Shown here piece after piece: positions 39,701 to 54,386 of a stretch of 64,000 nt of DNA. The stretch spans positions 3,846,501 to 3,910,500 of the forward strand of contig CM069880.1 in the NCBI GenBank assembly GCA_036172665.1, in the 5' to 3' direction. Positions within the stretch are counted from its first letter, which is position 1. The number at the start of each line of letters is the position of its first letter. The DNA comes from Prosopocoilus inquinatus. Its lineage: Eukaryota > Arthropoda > Insecta > Coleoptera > Lucanidae. Both the position numbers and the translations under genes were made by a program. The notes under the pieces were generated by a model. It searched no databases. It worked only from the letters and a program-made list of their open reading frames with translations, and was not told the DNA's origin.

Positions 39701-42700
39701 CTATGTTATTTGACGTTTCAACGGACTCCAGTAACTCTGAAGTGAGATACGAAGTTCTCGGACTCAACAATAGCTGGAAATAGTTTTGAACGAAATAACA
39801 CGTATTAGCGTTGTTCCTGTGATGTATCTAGTCAATCCTTACTTATCCATCATGTTATTTGACGTTACGATGCACTCCAGTAACTCTGATATGAGATACG
39901 AAGTTCTCAGACTCAGCAGGAGCTGGAAATAGTTTTGAACGAAATAACACATATTAGCGTTGTTCCTGTGATGTATATAATCGATCCTTACTTATCTATC
40001 ATGTTATTTGACTTTACGATGGACTATAGTAACTCTGATATGAGATACGAAGTTCTCAGACGCAGCAGAAGCTGGAAATAGTTCTGAACGAAACAGCACG
40101 TATTAGCGTTGTTCCTGTGATGTATCTAATCGATCCTTACTTATCTACTATGTTATTTGACGTTTCAACGGACTCCAGTAACTCTGATGTGAGATACGAA
40201 GTTCTCGGACGCAGCAGAAGCTGGAAATAGTTTTGAACGAAACAACACGTATTAGCGTTGTTCCTGTGATGTATCTAATCGATCCTTACTTATCTATCAT
40301 GTTATTTGACTTTACGATGGACTCCAGTAACTCTGATGTGAGATACGAAGTTCTCGGACGCAGCAGAAGCTGGAAATAGTTTTGAACGAAACAACACGTA
40401 TTAGCGTCGTTCCTGTGATGTATCTAATCTATCCTTACTTATCTATCATGTTATTTGACTTTACGATGGACTCCAGTAACTCTGATGTGAGATACGAAGT
40501 TCTCAGACGCAGCAGAAGCTGGAAATAGTTCTGAACGAAACAGCACGTATTAGCGTTGTTCCTGTGATGTATCTAATCGATCCTTACTTATCTACTATGT
40601 TATTTGACGTTTCAACGGACTCCAGTAACTCTGATGTGAGATACGAAGTTCTCGGACGCAGCAGAAGCTGGAAATAGTTTTGAACGAAACAACACGTATT
40701 AGCGTTGTTCCTGTGATGTATCTAATCGATCCTTACTTATCTATCATGTTATTTGACTTTACGATGGACTCCAGTAACTCTGATGTGAGATACGAAGTTC
40801 TCGGACGCAGCAGGAGCTGGAAATAGTTTTGAACGAAATAACACGTATTAGCGTTGTTCCTGTGATGTATCTAATCGATCCTTACTTATCTATCACGTTG
40901 TTTGACGTTACGATGGACACCAGTAACTCTGATGTGAGATACGAAGTTCTCGGACGCAGCAGGAGCTGGAAATAGTTCTGAACGATACAACACGTATTAG
41001 CGTTGTTCCTGTGATGTATCTAATCGATCCTTACTTATCTACAATGTTATTTGACGTTTCAACGGACTCCAGTAACTCTGATGTGAGATACGAGGTTCTC
41101 GGACTCAGCAGGAGCTGGAAATAGTTTTGAACGAAATAACACGTATTAGCTTTGTTCCTGTGATGTATCTAGTCAATCCTTACTTACTATCATGTTATTT
41201 GACGTAACGATGCACTCCAGTAACTCTGATGTGAGATACGAAGTTCTCGGACGCAGCAGAAGCTGGAAATAGTTTTGAACGAAACAACACGTATTAGCGT
41301 TGTTCCTGTGATGTATCTAATCGATCCTTACTTATCTACTATATTATTTGACGTTTCAACGGACTCCAGTAACTCTGATGTGAGATACGAGATTCTCGTA
41401 CTCAGCAGGAGCTGGAAATAGTTTTGAACGAAACAACACGTATTAGCGTCGTTCCTGTGATGTATCTAATCGATCCTTACTTATCTATCATGTTATTTGA
41501 CTTTACGATGGACTCCAGTAACTCTGATGTGAGATACGAAGTTCTCGGACTCAGCAGGAGCTGGGAATAGTTTTGAACGAAACAACACGTATTAGCGTTG
41601 TTCCTGTGATGTATCTAATCGATCCTTACTTATCTATCATGTTATTTGACTTTACGATGGACTCCAGTAACTTTGATGTGAAATACGAATTTCTCGGATG
41701 CAGCAGGAGCTGGAAATAGTTCTGAACGGAACAACACGTATTAGCGTTGTTCCTGTGAAGTATCTAATCGATCCTTACTTATCTACTATGTTATTTGACA
41801 TTTCAACGGACTCCAGTAACTCTGATGTGAGATACGAAGTTCTCGGACTCAGCAGGAGCTGGAAATAGTTTTGAACGAAATAACACGTATTAGCGTTGTT
41901 CCTGTGATGTATCTAATCGATCCTTACTTATCTATCATGTTATTTGACTTTACGATGGACTATAGTAACTCTGATGTGAGATACGAAGTTCTCAGACGCA
42001 GCAGAAGCTGGAAATAGTTCTGAACGAAACAGCACGTATTAGCGTTGTTCCTTTGATGTATCTAATCGATCCTTACTTATCTACTATGTTATTTGACGTT
42101 TCAACGGACTCCAGTAACTCTGATGTGAGATACGAAGTTTTCCGACTCAGCAATAGCTGGAAATAATTTTGAACGAAATAACACGTATTAGCATTGTTCC
42201 TGTGATGTATCTAATCGATCCTTACTTATCTATCATGTTATTTGTCTTTACGATGGACTCCAGTAACTCTGATGTGAGATACGAAGTTCTCGGACTCAGC
42301 AGGAGCTGGAAATAGTTTTGAACGAAACAACACGTATTAGCGTTGTTCCTGTGATGTATCTAATCGATCCTTACTTATCTATCATGTTATTTGACTTTAC
42401 GATGGACTCCAGTAACTTTGATGTGAAATACGAATTTCTCGGACGCAGCAGGAGCTGGAAATAGTTCTGAACGAAACAACACGTATTAGCGTCGTTCCTG
42501 TGATGTATCTAATCGATCCTTACTTATCTATCATGTTATTTGACTTTACGATATACTCCAGTAACTCTGATGTGAGATACGAAGTTCTCAGACGCAGAAG
42601 TAGCTGGAAATAGTTCTGAACGAAACAGCACGTATTAGCGTTGTTCCTGTGATGTTTCTAATCGATCCTTACTTATCTACTATGTTATTTGACGTTTCAA

Positions 42701-45700
42701 CGGACTCCAGTAACTCTGATGTGAGATACGAAGTTCTCGGACGCAGCAGAAGCTGGAAATAGTTTTGAACGAAACAACACGTATTAGCGTTGTTCCTGTG
42801 ATGTATCTAATCGATCCTTACTTATCTATCATGTTATTTGACTTTACGATGGACTCCAGTAACTCTGATGTGAGATACGAAGTTCTCGGACGCAGCAGAA
42901 GCTGGAAATAGTTTTGAACGAAACAACACGTATTAGCGTCGTTCCTGTGATGTATCTAATCTATCCTTACTTATCTATCATGTTATTTGATTTTACGATG
43001 GACTCCAGTAACTCTGATGTGAGATACGAAGTTCTCGGACTCAGCAGGAGCTGGAAATAGTTTTGAACGAAACAACACGTATTAGCGTTGTTCCTGTGAT
43101 GTATCTAATCGATCCTTACTTATCTATCATGTTATTTGACTTTACGATGGACTCCAGTAACTTTGATGTGAAATACGAATTTCTCGGATGCAGCAGGAGC
43201 TGGAAATAGTTCTGAACGAAACAACACGTATTAGCGTTGTTCCTGTGAAGCATCTAATCGATCCTTACTTATCTACTATGTTATTTGACATTTCAACGGA
43301 CTCCAGTAACTCTGATGTGAGATACGAAGTTCTCGGACTCAGCAGGAGCTGGAAATAGTTTTGAACGAAATAACACGTATTAGCGTTGTTCCTGTGATGT
43401 ATCTAATCGATGCTTACTTATCTATCATGTTATTTGAAGTTACGATGGACTCCAGTAATTCTGATGTGAGATACGAAGTTCTCGGACGCAGCAGGAGCTG
43501 GAAATAGTTCTGAACGATACAACACGTATTAGCGTTGTTCCTGTGATGTATCTAATCGATCCTTACTTATCTACAATGTTATTTGACGTTTCAACGGACT
43601 CCAGTAACTCTGATGTGAGATACGAGGTTCTCGGACTCAGCAGGAGCTGGAAATAGTTTTGAACGAAATAACACGTATTAGCGTTGTTCCTGTGATGTAT
43701 CTGGTCAATCCTTACTTACTATCATGTTATTTGACGTAACGATGCACTCCAGTAACTCTGATGTGAGATACGAAGTTCTCGGACGCAGCAGAAGCTGGAA
43801 ATAGTTTTGAATGAAACAACACGTATTAGCGTTGTTCCTGTGATGTATCTAATCGATCCTTACTTATCTACTATATTATTTGACGTTTCAACGGACTCCA
43901 GTAACTCTGATGTGAGATACGAGATTCTCGTACTCAGCAGGAGCTGGAAATAGTTTTGAACGAAACAACACGTATTAGCGTCGTTCCTGTGATGTATCTA
44001 ATCGATCCTTACTTATCTATCATGTTATTTGACTTTACGATGTACTCCAGTAACTCTGATGTGAGATACGAAGTTCTCGGACTCAGCAGGAGCTGGGAAT
44101 AGTTTTGAACGAAACAACACGTATTAGCGTTGTTCCTGTGATGTATCTAATCGATCCTTACTTATCTATCATGTTATTTGACTTTACGATGGACTCCAGT
44201 AACTTTGATGTGAAATACGAATTTCTCGGATGCAGCAGGAGCTGGAAATAGTTCTGAACGAAACAGCACGTATTAGCATTGTTCCTGTGATGTATCTAAT
44301 CGATCCTTACTTATCTACTATGTTATTTGACGTTTCAACGGACTCCAGTAACTCTGATGTGAGATACGAAGTTTTCGGACTCAGCAATAGCTGGAAATAA
44401 TTTTGAACGAAATAACACGTATTAGCATTGTTCCTGTGATGTATCTAATCGATCCTTACTTATCTATCATGTTATTTGACTTTACGATGGACTCCAGTAA
44501 CTCTGATGTGAGATACGAAGTTCTCGGACTCAGCAGGAGCTGGAAATAGTTTTGAACGAAACAACACGTATTAGCGTTGTTCCTGTGATGTATCTAATCG
44601 ATCCTTACTTATCTATCATGTTATTTGTCTTTACGATGGACTCCAGTAACTCTGATGTGAGATACGAAGTTCTCGGACTCAGCAGGAGCTGGAAATAGTT
44701 CTGAACGAAACAGCACGTATTAGCGTTGTTCCTGTGATGTATCTAATCGATCCTTACTTATCTATCATGTTATTTGACTTTGCGATGGACTATAGTAACT
44801 CTGATGTGAGATACGAAGTTCTCAGACGCAGCAGAAGCTGGAAATAGTTCTGAACGAAACAGCACGTATTAGCGTTGTTCCTGTGATGCATCTAATCGAT
44901 CCTTACTTATCTACTATGTTATTTGACGTTTCAACGGACTCCAGTAACTCTGATGTGAGATACGAAGTTCTCGGACGCAGCAGAAGCTGGAAATAGTTTT
45001 GAACGAAACAACACGTATTAGCGTTGTTCCTGTGATGTATCTAATCGCTCCTTACTTATCTACTATGTTATTTGACGTTTCAACGGATTCCAGTAACTCT
45101 GATGTGAGATACGAAGTTCTCGGACTCAGCAATAGCTGGAAATAGTTTTGAACGAAATAACACGTATTAGCGTTGTTCCTGTGATGTATATAATCGATCC
45201 TTACTTATCTATCTTGTTATTTGACGTTACGATGCACTCCAGTAACTCTGATGTGAGATACGAAGTTCTCGGACTCAGCAGGAGCTGGAAATAGTTTTGA
45301 ACGAAACAACACGTATTAGCGTTGTTCCTGTGATGTATGTAATCGATCCTTACTTATCTATCATGTTATTTGACTTTACGATGGACTCCAGTAACTTTGA
45401 TGTGAAATACGAATTTCTCGGACGCAGCAGGAGCTGGAAATAGTTCTGAACGAAACAACACGTATTAGCGTTGTTCCTGTGAAGTATCTAATCGATCCTT
45501 ACTTATCTACTATGTTATTTGACATTTCAACGGACTCCAGTAACTCTGATGTGAGATACGAAGTTCTCGGACTCAGCAGGAGCTGGAAATAGTTTTGAAC
45601 GAAACAACACGTATTAGCGTTGTTCCTGTGATGTATCTAATCGATCCTTACTTATCTATCATGTTATTTGTCTTTACGATGGACTCCAGTAACTTTGATG

Positions 45701-48700
45701 TGAAATACGAATTTCTCGGACGCAGCAGGAGCTGGAAATAGTTCTGAACGAAACAACACGTATTAGCGTCGTTCCTGTGATGTATCTAATCGATCCTTAC
45801 TTATCTATCATGTTATTTGACTTTACGATGGACTCCAGTAACTCTGATGTGAGATACGAAGTTCTCAGACGCAGCAGTAGCTGGAAATAGTTCTGAACGA
45901 AACAGCACGTATTAGCGTTGTTCCTGTGATGTATCTAATCGATCCTTACTTATCTACTATGTTATTTGACGTTTCAACGGACTCCAGTAACTCTGATGTG
46001 AGATACGAAGTTCTCGGACGCAGCAGAAGCTGGAAATAGTTTTGAACGAAACGACACGTATTAGCGTTGTTCCTGTGATGTATCTAATCGATCCTTACTT
46101 ATCTATCATGTTATTTGACTTTACGATGGACTCCAGTAACTCTGATGTGAGATACGAAGTTCTCGGACGCAGCAGAAGCTGGAAATAGTTTTGAACGAAA
46201 CAACACGTATTAGCGTAGTTCCTGTGATGTATCTAATCTATCCTTACTTATCTATCATGTTATTTGACTTTACGATGGACTCCAGTAACTCTGATGTGAG
46301 ATACGAAGTTCTCGGACTCAGCTGGAGCTGGAAATAGTTTTGAACGAAACAACACGTATTAGCGTTGTTCCTGTGATGTATCTAATCGATCCTTACTTAT
46401 CTATCATGTTATTTGACTTTACGATGGACTCCAGTATCTTTGATGTGAAATACGAATTTCTCGGACGCAGCAGGAGCTGGAAATAGTTCTGAACGAAACA
46501 ACACGTATTAGCGTTGTTCCTGTGAAGTATCTGATCGATCCTTACTTATCTACTATGTTATTTGACATTTCAACGGACTCCAGTAACTCTGATGTGAGAT
46601 ACGAAGTTCTCGGACTCAGCATTAGCTGGAAATAGTTTTGAACGAAATAACACGTATTAGCGTTGTTCCTGTGATGTATCTAATCGATCCTTACTTATCT
46701 ATCATGTTATTTGACTTTGCGATGGACTATAGCAACTCTGATGTGAGATACGAAGTTCTCAGACGCAGCAGAAGCTGGAAATAGTTCTGAACGAAACAGC
46801 ACGTATTAGCGTTGTTCCTGTGATGTATCTAATCGATCCTTACTTATCTACTATGTTATTTGACGTTTCAACGGACTCCAGTAACTCTGATGTGAGATAC
46901 GAAGTTCTCGGACGCAGCAGAAGCTGGAAATAGTTTTGAACGAAACAACACGTATTAGCGTTGTTCCTGTGATGTATCTAATCGCTCCTTACTTATCTAC
47001 TATGTTATTTGACGTTTCAACGGATTCCAGTAACTCTGATGTGAGATACGAAGTTCTCGGACTCAGCAATAGCTGGAAATAGTTTTGAACGAAATAACAC
47101 GTATTAGCGTTGTTCCTGTGATGTATATAATCGATCCTTACTTATCTATCTTGTTATTTGACGTTACGATGCACTCCAGTAACTCTGATGTGAGATACGA
47201 AGTTCTCGGACGCAGCAGAAGCTGGAAATAATTTTGAACGAAACAACACGTATTGGCGTCGTTCCTGTGATGTATCTAATCGATCCTTACTTATCTATCA
47301 TGTTATTTGACTTTACGATGGACTCCAGTAACTCTGATGTGAGATACGAAGTTCTCTGACTCAGCAGGAGCTGGAAATAGTTTTGAACGAAACAACACGT
47401 ATTAGCGTTGTTCCTGTGATGTATCTAATCGATCCTTACTTATCTATCATGTTATTTGACTTTACGATGGACTCCAGTAACTTTGATATGAAATACGAAT
47501 TTCTCAGACGCAGCAGGAGCTGGAAATAGTTCTGAACGAAACAACACGTATTAGCGTTGTTCCTGTGAAGTATCTAATCGATCCTTACTTATCTACTATG
47601 TTATTTGACATTTCAACGGACTCCAGAAACTCTGATGTGAGATACGAAGTTCTCGGACTCAGCAGGAGCTGGAAATAGTTTTGAACGAAACAACACGTAT
47701 TAGCGTTGTTCCTGTGATGTATCTAATCGATCCTTACTTATCTATCATGTTATTTGACTTTACGATGGACTCCAGTAACTTTGATGTGAAATACGAATTT
47801 CTCGGACGCAGCAGGAGCTGGAAATAGTTCTGAACGAAACAACACGTATTATCGTCGTTCCTGTGATGTATCTAATCGATCCTTACTTATCTATCATGTT
47901 ATTTGACTTTACGATGGACTCCAGTAACTCTGATGTGAGATACGAAGTTCTCAGACGCAGCAGTAGCTGGAAATAGTTCTGAACGAAACAGCACTTATTA
48001 GCGTTGTTCCTGTGATGTATCTAATCGATCCTTACTTATCTACTATGTTATTTGACGTTTCAACAGACTCCAGTAACTCTGATGTGAGATACGAAGTTCT
48101 CGGACGCAGCAGGAGCTGGAAATAGTTTTGAACGAAATAACACGTACTAGCGTTGTTCCTGTGATGTATCTAGTCAATCCTTACTTATCTATCATGTTAT
48201 TTGACGTTACGATGCCCTCCAGTAACTCTGATGTGAGATACGAAGTTCTCGGACGCAGCAGAAGCTGGAAATAGTGTTGAAGGAAACAACACGTATTAGC
48301 GTTTTTCCTGTGATGTATCTAATCGATCCTTACTTATCTACTATTTTATTTGACGTTTCAACGGACTCCAGTAACTCTGATGTGAGATACGAAGTTCTCG
48401 GACTCAGCATTAGCTGGAAATAGTTTTGAACGAAATAACACGCATTAGCGTTGTTCCTGTGATGTATCTAATCGATCCTTACTTATCTATCTTGTTATTT
48501 GACGTTACGATGGACTCCAGTATCTCTGATGTGAGATACGAAGTTTTCGGACGCAGCAGAAGCTGGAAATAGTTTTGAACGAAACAACACATATTAGCGT
48601 TGTTCCTGCGATGTATCTAGTTAATCCTTACTTATCCATCATGTTATTTGACGTTACGATGTACTCCAGTAACTCTGATGTGAGATACAAAGTTCTCGCA

Positions 48701-48880
48701 CTCAGCAGGAGCTGGAAATAGTTCTGAACGAAACAGCACATATTAGCGTTGTTCCTGTGATGTATCTAATCGATCCTTACTTATCTACTATGCTATTTGA
48801 GGTTTCAACGGACTCCAGTAACTCTGATGTGAGATACGAAGTTTTCGGACGCAGCAGAAGCTGGAAATAGTTTTGAACGA

Positions 48881-51870
48881 AGCAACACGTATTAGCGTTG
48901 TTCCTGTGATGTATCTAATCGATCCTTATTTATCTACTATGTTATTTGACGTTTCAACAGACTCCAGTAACTCTGATGTGAGATACGAAGTTCTCTTACT
49001 CAGCAATAGCTGGAAATAGTTTTGAACGAAATAACACGTATTAGCGTTGTTCCTGTGATGTATCTAATCGATCCTTACCTATCTATCACGTTGTTTGACT
49101 TTACGATGGACACCAGTAACTCTGATGTGAGATACGAAGTTCTCGGACGCAGCAGAAGCTGGAAGTAGTTTTGAACGAAATAACACGTATTAGCGTTGAT
49201 CCTGTGATGTATCTAGTCAATCCTTACTTATCTATCATGTTATTTGACGTTACGATGCACTCCAGTAACTCTGATATGAGATACGAAGTTCTCGGACGCA
49301 GCAGAAGCTGGAAATAGTTTTGAACGAAATAACACATATTAGCGTTGTTCCTGTGATGTATCTAATCGATCCTTACTTATCTATCATGTTATTTGACTCT
49401 ACGATGGACTATAGTAACTCTGATGTGAGATACGAAGTTCTCAGACGCAGCAGAAGCTGGAAATAGTTCTGAACGAAACAGCACGTATTAGCGTTGTTCC
49501 TGTGATGTATCTAGTCAATCCTTACTTATCCATCATGTTATTTGACGTTACGATGCACTCCAGTAACTCTGATATGAGATACGAAGTTCTCAGACTCAGC
49601 AGGAGCTGGAAATAGTTTTGAACGAAATAACACATATTAGCGTTGTTCCTGTGATGTATCTAATCGATCCTTACTTATCTATCATGTTATTTGACTTTAC
49701 GATGGACTATAGTAACTCTGATGTGAGATACGAAGTTCTCAGACGCAGCAGAAGCTGGAAATAGTTCTGAACGAAACAGCACGTATTAGCGTTGTTCCTG
49801 TGATGTATCTAATCGATCCTTACTTCTCTATCATGTTATTTGACTTTACGATGGACTCCAGTAACTTTGATGTGAAATACGAAGTTCTCGGACTCAGCAG
49901 GAGCTGGAAATAGTTTTGAACGAAATAACACGTATTAGCGTTGTTCCTGTGATGTATCTAATCGATCCTTACTTATCTATCACGTTGTTTGACGTTACGA
50001 TGGACACCAGTAACTCTGATGTGAGATACGAAGTTCTCGGACGCAGCAGGAGCTGGAAATATTTCTGAACGAAACAACACGTATTAGCGATATTCCTGTG
50101 ATGTATCTAATCGATCCTTACTTATCTATCATGTTATTTGACTTTACGATGGACTCCAGTAACTTTAATGTGAAATACGAATTTCTCGGACGCAGCAAGA
50201 GCTGGAAATAGTTCTGAACGAAACAACACGTATTAGCGTTGTTCCTGTGAAGCATCTAATCGATCCTTACTTATCTACTATGTTATTTGACATTTCAACG
50301 GACTCCAGTAACTCTGATGTGAAATACGAAGTTCTCGGACTCAGCAGGAGCTGGAAATAGTTTTGAACGAAGCAACACGTATTAGCGTTGTTCCTGTGAT
50401 GTATCTAATCGATCCTTATTTATCTACTATGTTATTTGACGTTTCAACAGACTCCAGTAACTCTGATGTGAGATACGAAGTTCTCTTACTCAGCAATAGC
50501 TGGAAATAGTTTTGAACGAAATAACACGTATTAGCGTTGTTCCTGTGATGTATCTAATCGATCCCTACCTATCTATCACGTTGTTTGACTTTACGATGGA
50601 CACCAGTAACTCTGATGTGAGATACGAAGTTCTCGGACGCAGCAGAAGCTGGAAATAGTTTTGAACGAAATAACACGTATTAGCGTTGATCCTGTGATGT
50701 ATCTAGTCAATCCTTACTTATCTATCATGTTATTTGACGTTACGATGCACTCCAGTAACTCTGATATGAGATACGAAGTTCTCGGACGCAGCAGAAGCTG
50801 GAAATAGTTTTGAACGAAATAACACATATTAGCGTTGTTCCTGTGATGTATCTAATCGATCCTTACTTATCTATCATGTTATTTGACTCTACGATGGACT
50901 ATAGTAACTCTGATGTGAGATACGAAGTTCTCAGACGCAGCAGAAGCTGGAAATAGTTCTGAACGAAATAGCACGTATTAGCGTTGTTCCTGTGATGTAT
51001 CTAGTCAATCCTTACTTATCCATCATGTTATTTGACGTTACGATGCACTCCAGTAACTCTGATATGAGATACGAATTTCTCAGACTCAGCAGGAGCTGGA
51101 AATAGTTTTGAACGAAATAACACATATTAGCGTTGTTCCTGTGATGTATCTAATCGATCCTTACTTATCTATCATGTTATTTGACTTTACGATGGACTAT
51201 AGTAACTCTGATGTGAGATACGAAGTTCTCAGACGCAGCAGAAGCTGGAAATAGTTCTGAAGGAAACAGCACGTATTAGCGTTGTTCCTGTGATGTATCT
51301 AATCGATCCTTACTTATCTATCATGTTATTTGACTTTACGATGGACTCCAGTAACTTTGATGTGAAATACGAAGTTCTCGGACTCAGCAGGAGCTGGAAA
51401 TAGTTTTGAACGAAATAACACGTATTAGCGTTGTTCCTGTGATGTATCTAATCGATCCTTACTTATCTATCACGTTGTTTGACGTTACGATGGACACCAG
51501 TAACTCTGATGTGAGATACGAAGTTCTCGGACGCAGCAGGAGCTGGAAATATTTCTGAACGAAACAACACGTATTAGCGTTATTCCTGTGATGTATCTAA
51601 TCGATCCTTACTTATCTATCATGTTATTTGACTTTACGATGGACTCCAGTAACTTTAATGTGAAATACGAATTTCTCGGACGCAGCAGGAGCTGGAAATA
51701 GTTCTGAACGAAACAACACGTATTAGCGTTGTTCCTGTGAAGCATCTAATCGATCCTTACTTATCTACTATGTTATTTGACATTTCAACGGACTCCAGTA
51801 ACTCTGATGTGAAATACGAAGTTCTCGGACTCAGCAGGAGCTGGAAATAGTTTTGAACGAAATAACACGT
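48881..51870 (+). repeat. Ten-unit (1490-bp) Sat149 tandem duplication
   Basis: The AGCAACACG variant at 48881 and 50371, and GTGAAGCATC at 50251 and 51741, are each exactly 1490 bp apart, ten units. Between them the order of other variants is preserved: CTCTTACTCAGC, GCGTTGATCCTG, GACTCTACGATGG and AATATTTCTGAACG. Two nearly complete copies are present. Confidence 0.87.
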
Positions 51871-51879
51871 ATTAGCGTT

Positions 51880-53520
51880 GTTCCTGTGATGTATCTAATC
51901 GATGCTTACTTATCTATCATGTTATTTGAAGTTACGATGGACTCCAGTAATTCTGATGTGAGATACGAAGTTCTCGGACGCAGCAGGAGCTGGAAATAGT
52001 TCTGAACGATACAACACGTATTAGCGTGGTTCCTGTGATGTATCTAATCGATCCTTACTTATCTACAATGTTATTTGACGTTTCAACGGACTCCAGTAAC
52101 TCTGATGTGAGATACGAGGTTCTCGGACTCAGCAGGAGCTGGAAATAGTTTTGAACGAAATAACACGTATTAGCGTTGTTCCTGTGATGTATCTAGTCAA
52201 TCCTTACTTACTATCATGTTATTTGACGTAACGATGCACTCCAGTAACTCTGATGTGAGATACGAAGTTCTCGGACGCAGCAGAAGCTGGATATAGTTTT
52301 GAACGAAACAACACGTATTAGCGTTGTTCCTGTGATGTATCTAATCGATCCTTACTTATCTACTATATTATTTGACGTTTCAACGGACTCCAGTAACTCT
52401 GATGTGAGATACGAGATTCTCGTACTCAGCAGGAGCTGGAAATAGTTTTGAACGAAACAACACGTATTAGCGTCGTTCCTGTGATGTATCTAATCGATCC
52501 TTACTTATCTATCATGTTATTTGACTTTACGATGGACTCCAGTAACTCTGATGTGAGATACGAAGTTCTCGGACTCAGCAGGATCTGGGAATAGTTTTGA
52601 ACGAAACAACACGTATTAGCGTTGTTCCTGTGATGTATCTAATCGATCCTTACTTATCTATCATGTTATTTGACTTTACGATGGACTCCAGAAACTTTGA
52701 TGTGAAATACGAATTTCTCGGATGCAGCAGGAGCTGGAAATAGTTCTGAACGATACAACACGTATTAGCGTGGTTCCTGTGATGTATCTAATCGATCCTT
52801 ACTTATCTACAATGTTATTTGACGTTTCAACGGACTCCAGTAACTCTGATGTGAGATACGAGATTCTCGTACTCAGCAGGAGCTGGAAATAGTTTTGAAC
52901 GAAACAACACGTATTAGCGTCGTTCCTGTGATGTATCTAATCGATCCTTACTTATCTATCATGTTATTTGACTTTACGATGGACTCCAGTAACTCTGATG
53001 TGAGATACGAAGTTCTCGGACTCAGCAGGATCTGGGAATAGTTTTGAACGAAACAACACGTATTAGCGTTGTTCCTGTGATGTATCTAATCGATGCTTAC
53101 TTATCTATCATGTTATTTGAAGTTACGATGGACTCCAGTAATTCTGATGTGAGATACGAAGTTCTCGGACGCAGCAGGAGCTGGAAATAGTTCTGAACGA
53201 TACAACACGTATTAGCGTGGTTCCTGTGATGTATCTAATCGATCCTTACTTATCTACAATGTTATTTGACGTTTCAACGGACTCCAGTAACTCTGATGTG
53301 AGATACGAGGTTCTCGGACTCAGCAGGAGCTGGAAATAGTTTTGAACGAAATAACACGTATTAGCGTTGTTCCTGTGATGTATCTAGTCAATCCTTACTT
53401 ACTATCATGTTATTTGACGTAACGATGCACTCCAGTAACTCTGATGTGAGATACGAAGTTCTCGGACGCAGCAGAAGCTGGATATAGTTTTGAACGAAAC
53501 AACACGTATTAGCGTTGTTC
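51880..53520 (+). repeat. Eight-unit Sat149 duplication, also related to 43.4-44.1 kb
   Basis: CGATGCTTAC with CCAGTAATTCTG occurs at 51900 and 53091 (1191 bp, eight units less 1 bp), together with ACAACACGTATTAGCGTGG and the 148-bp TACTTACTATC unit. The same module is found once at 43408, 8492 bp upstream (57 units less 1 bp). An original near 43.4 kb was thus probably copied to 51.9 kb and then duplicated again. Confidence 0.82.
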
Positions 53521-54386
53521 CTGTGAAGTATCTAATCGATCCTTACTTATCTACTATGTTATTTGACATTTCAACGGACTCCAGTAACTCTGATGTGAGA
53601 TACGAAGTTCTCGGACTCAGCAGGAGCTGGAAATAGTTTTGAACGAAATAACACGTATTAGCGTTGTTCCTGTGATGTATCTAATCGATCCTTACTTATC
53701 TATCATGTTATTTGACTTTACGATGGACTATAGTAACTCTGATGTGAGATACGAAGTTCTCAGACGCAGCAGAAGCTGGAAATAGTTCTGAACGAAACAG
53801 CACGTATTAGCGTTGCTCCTGTGATGTATCTAATCGATCCTTACTTACTACTATGTTATTTGACGTTTCAACGGACTCCAGTAACTCTGATGTGAGATAA
53901 GAAGTTTTCGGACTCAGCAATAGCTGGAAATAACTTTGAACGAAATAACACGTATTAGCATTGTTCCTGTGATGTATCTAATCGATCCTTACTTATCTAT
54001 CATGTTATTTGTCTTTACGATGGACTCCAGTAACTTTGATGTGAAATACGAATTTCTCGGACGCAGCAGGAGCTGGAAATAGTTCTGAACGAAACAACAC
54101 GTATTAGCGTTGTTCCTGTGATGTATCTAATCGATCCTTACTTATCTATCATGTTATTTGTCTTTACGATGGACTCCAGTAACTTTGATGTGAAATACGA
54201 ATTTCTCGGACGCAGCAGGAGCTGGAAATAGTTCTGAACGAAACAACACGTATTAGCGTTGTTCCTGTGATGTATCTAATCGATCCTTACTTATCTATCA
54301 TGTTATTTGAAGTTACGATTTACTCCAGTAACTCTGATGTGAGATACGAAGCTCTCGGACGCAGCAGGAGCTGGAAATAGTTCTGA

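Larger units (their letters stand above)
33749..54386 (+). repeat. Sat149 satellite, block III (about 138 units)
   Basis: Same unit and orientation as blocks I and II. Markers stay locked to the 149-bp register: the rare CGATAATTAC variant lies at 35661, 37598 and 38790, spacings of 1937 (13 units) and 1192 bp (8 units). A 148-bp unit (TACTTACTATCATG) lies at 41181, 43713, 52205 and 53396, spacings of 17, 57 and 8 units less 1 bp each. The block has no third island at the place the 17655-bp offset would predict (about 50392). It ends inside a unit at GGAAATAGTTCTGA. Confidence 0.97.

Noticed and set aside
1..54386. CRISPR-like array
   Set aside because: The repeats are directly contiguous 149-bp units with no unique spacers between them, and the context is eukaryotic.
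33749..54386. A regular 17.66-kb super-repeat containing the island
   Set aside because: No third island occurs near 50392, and the satellite outside about 14.3-17.3 kb and its copy does not match at that offset.
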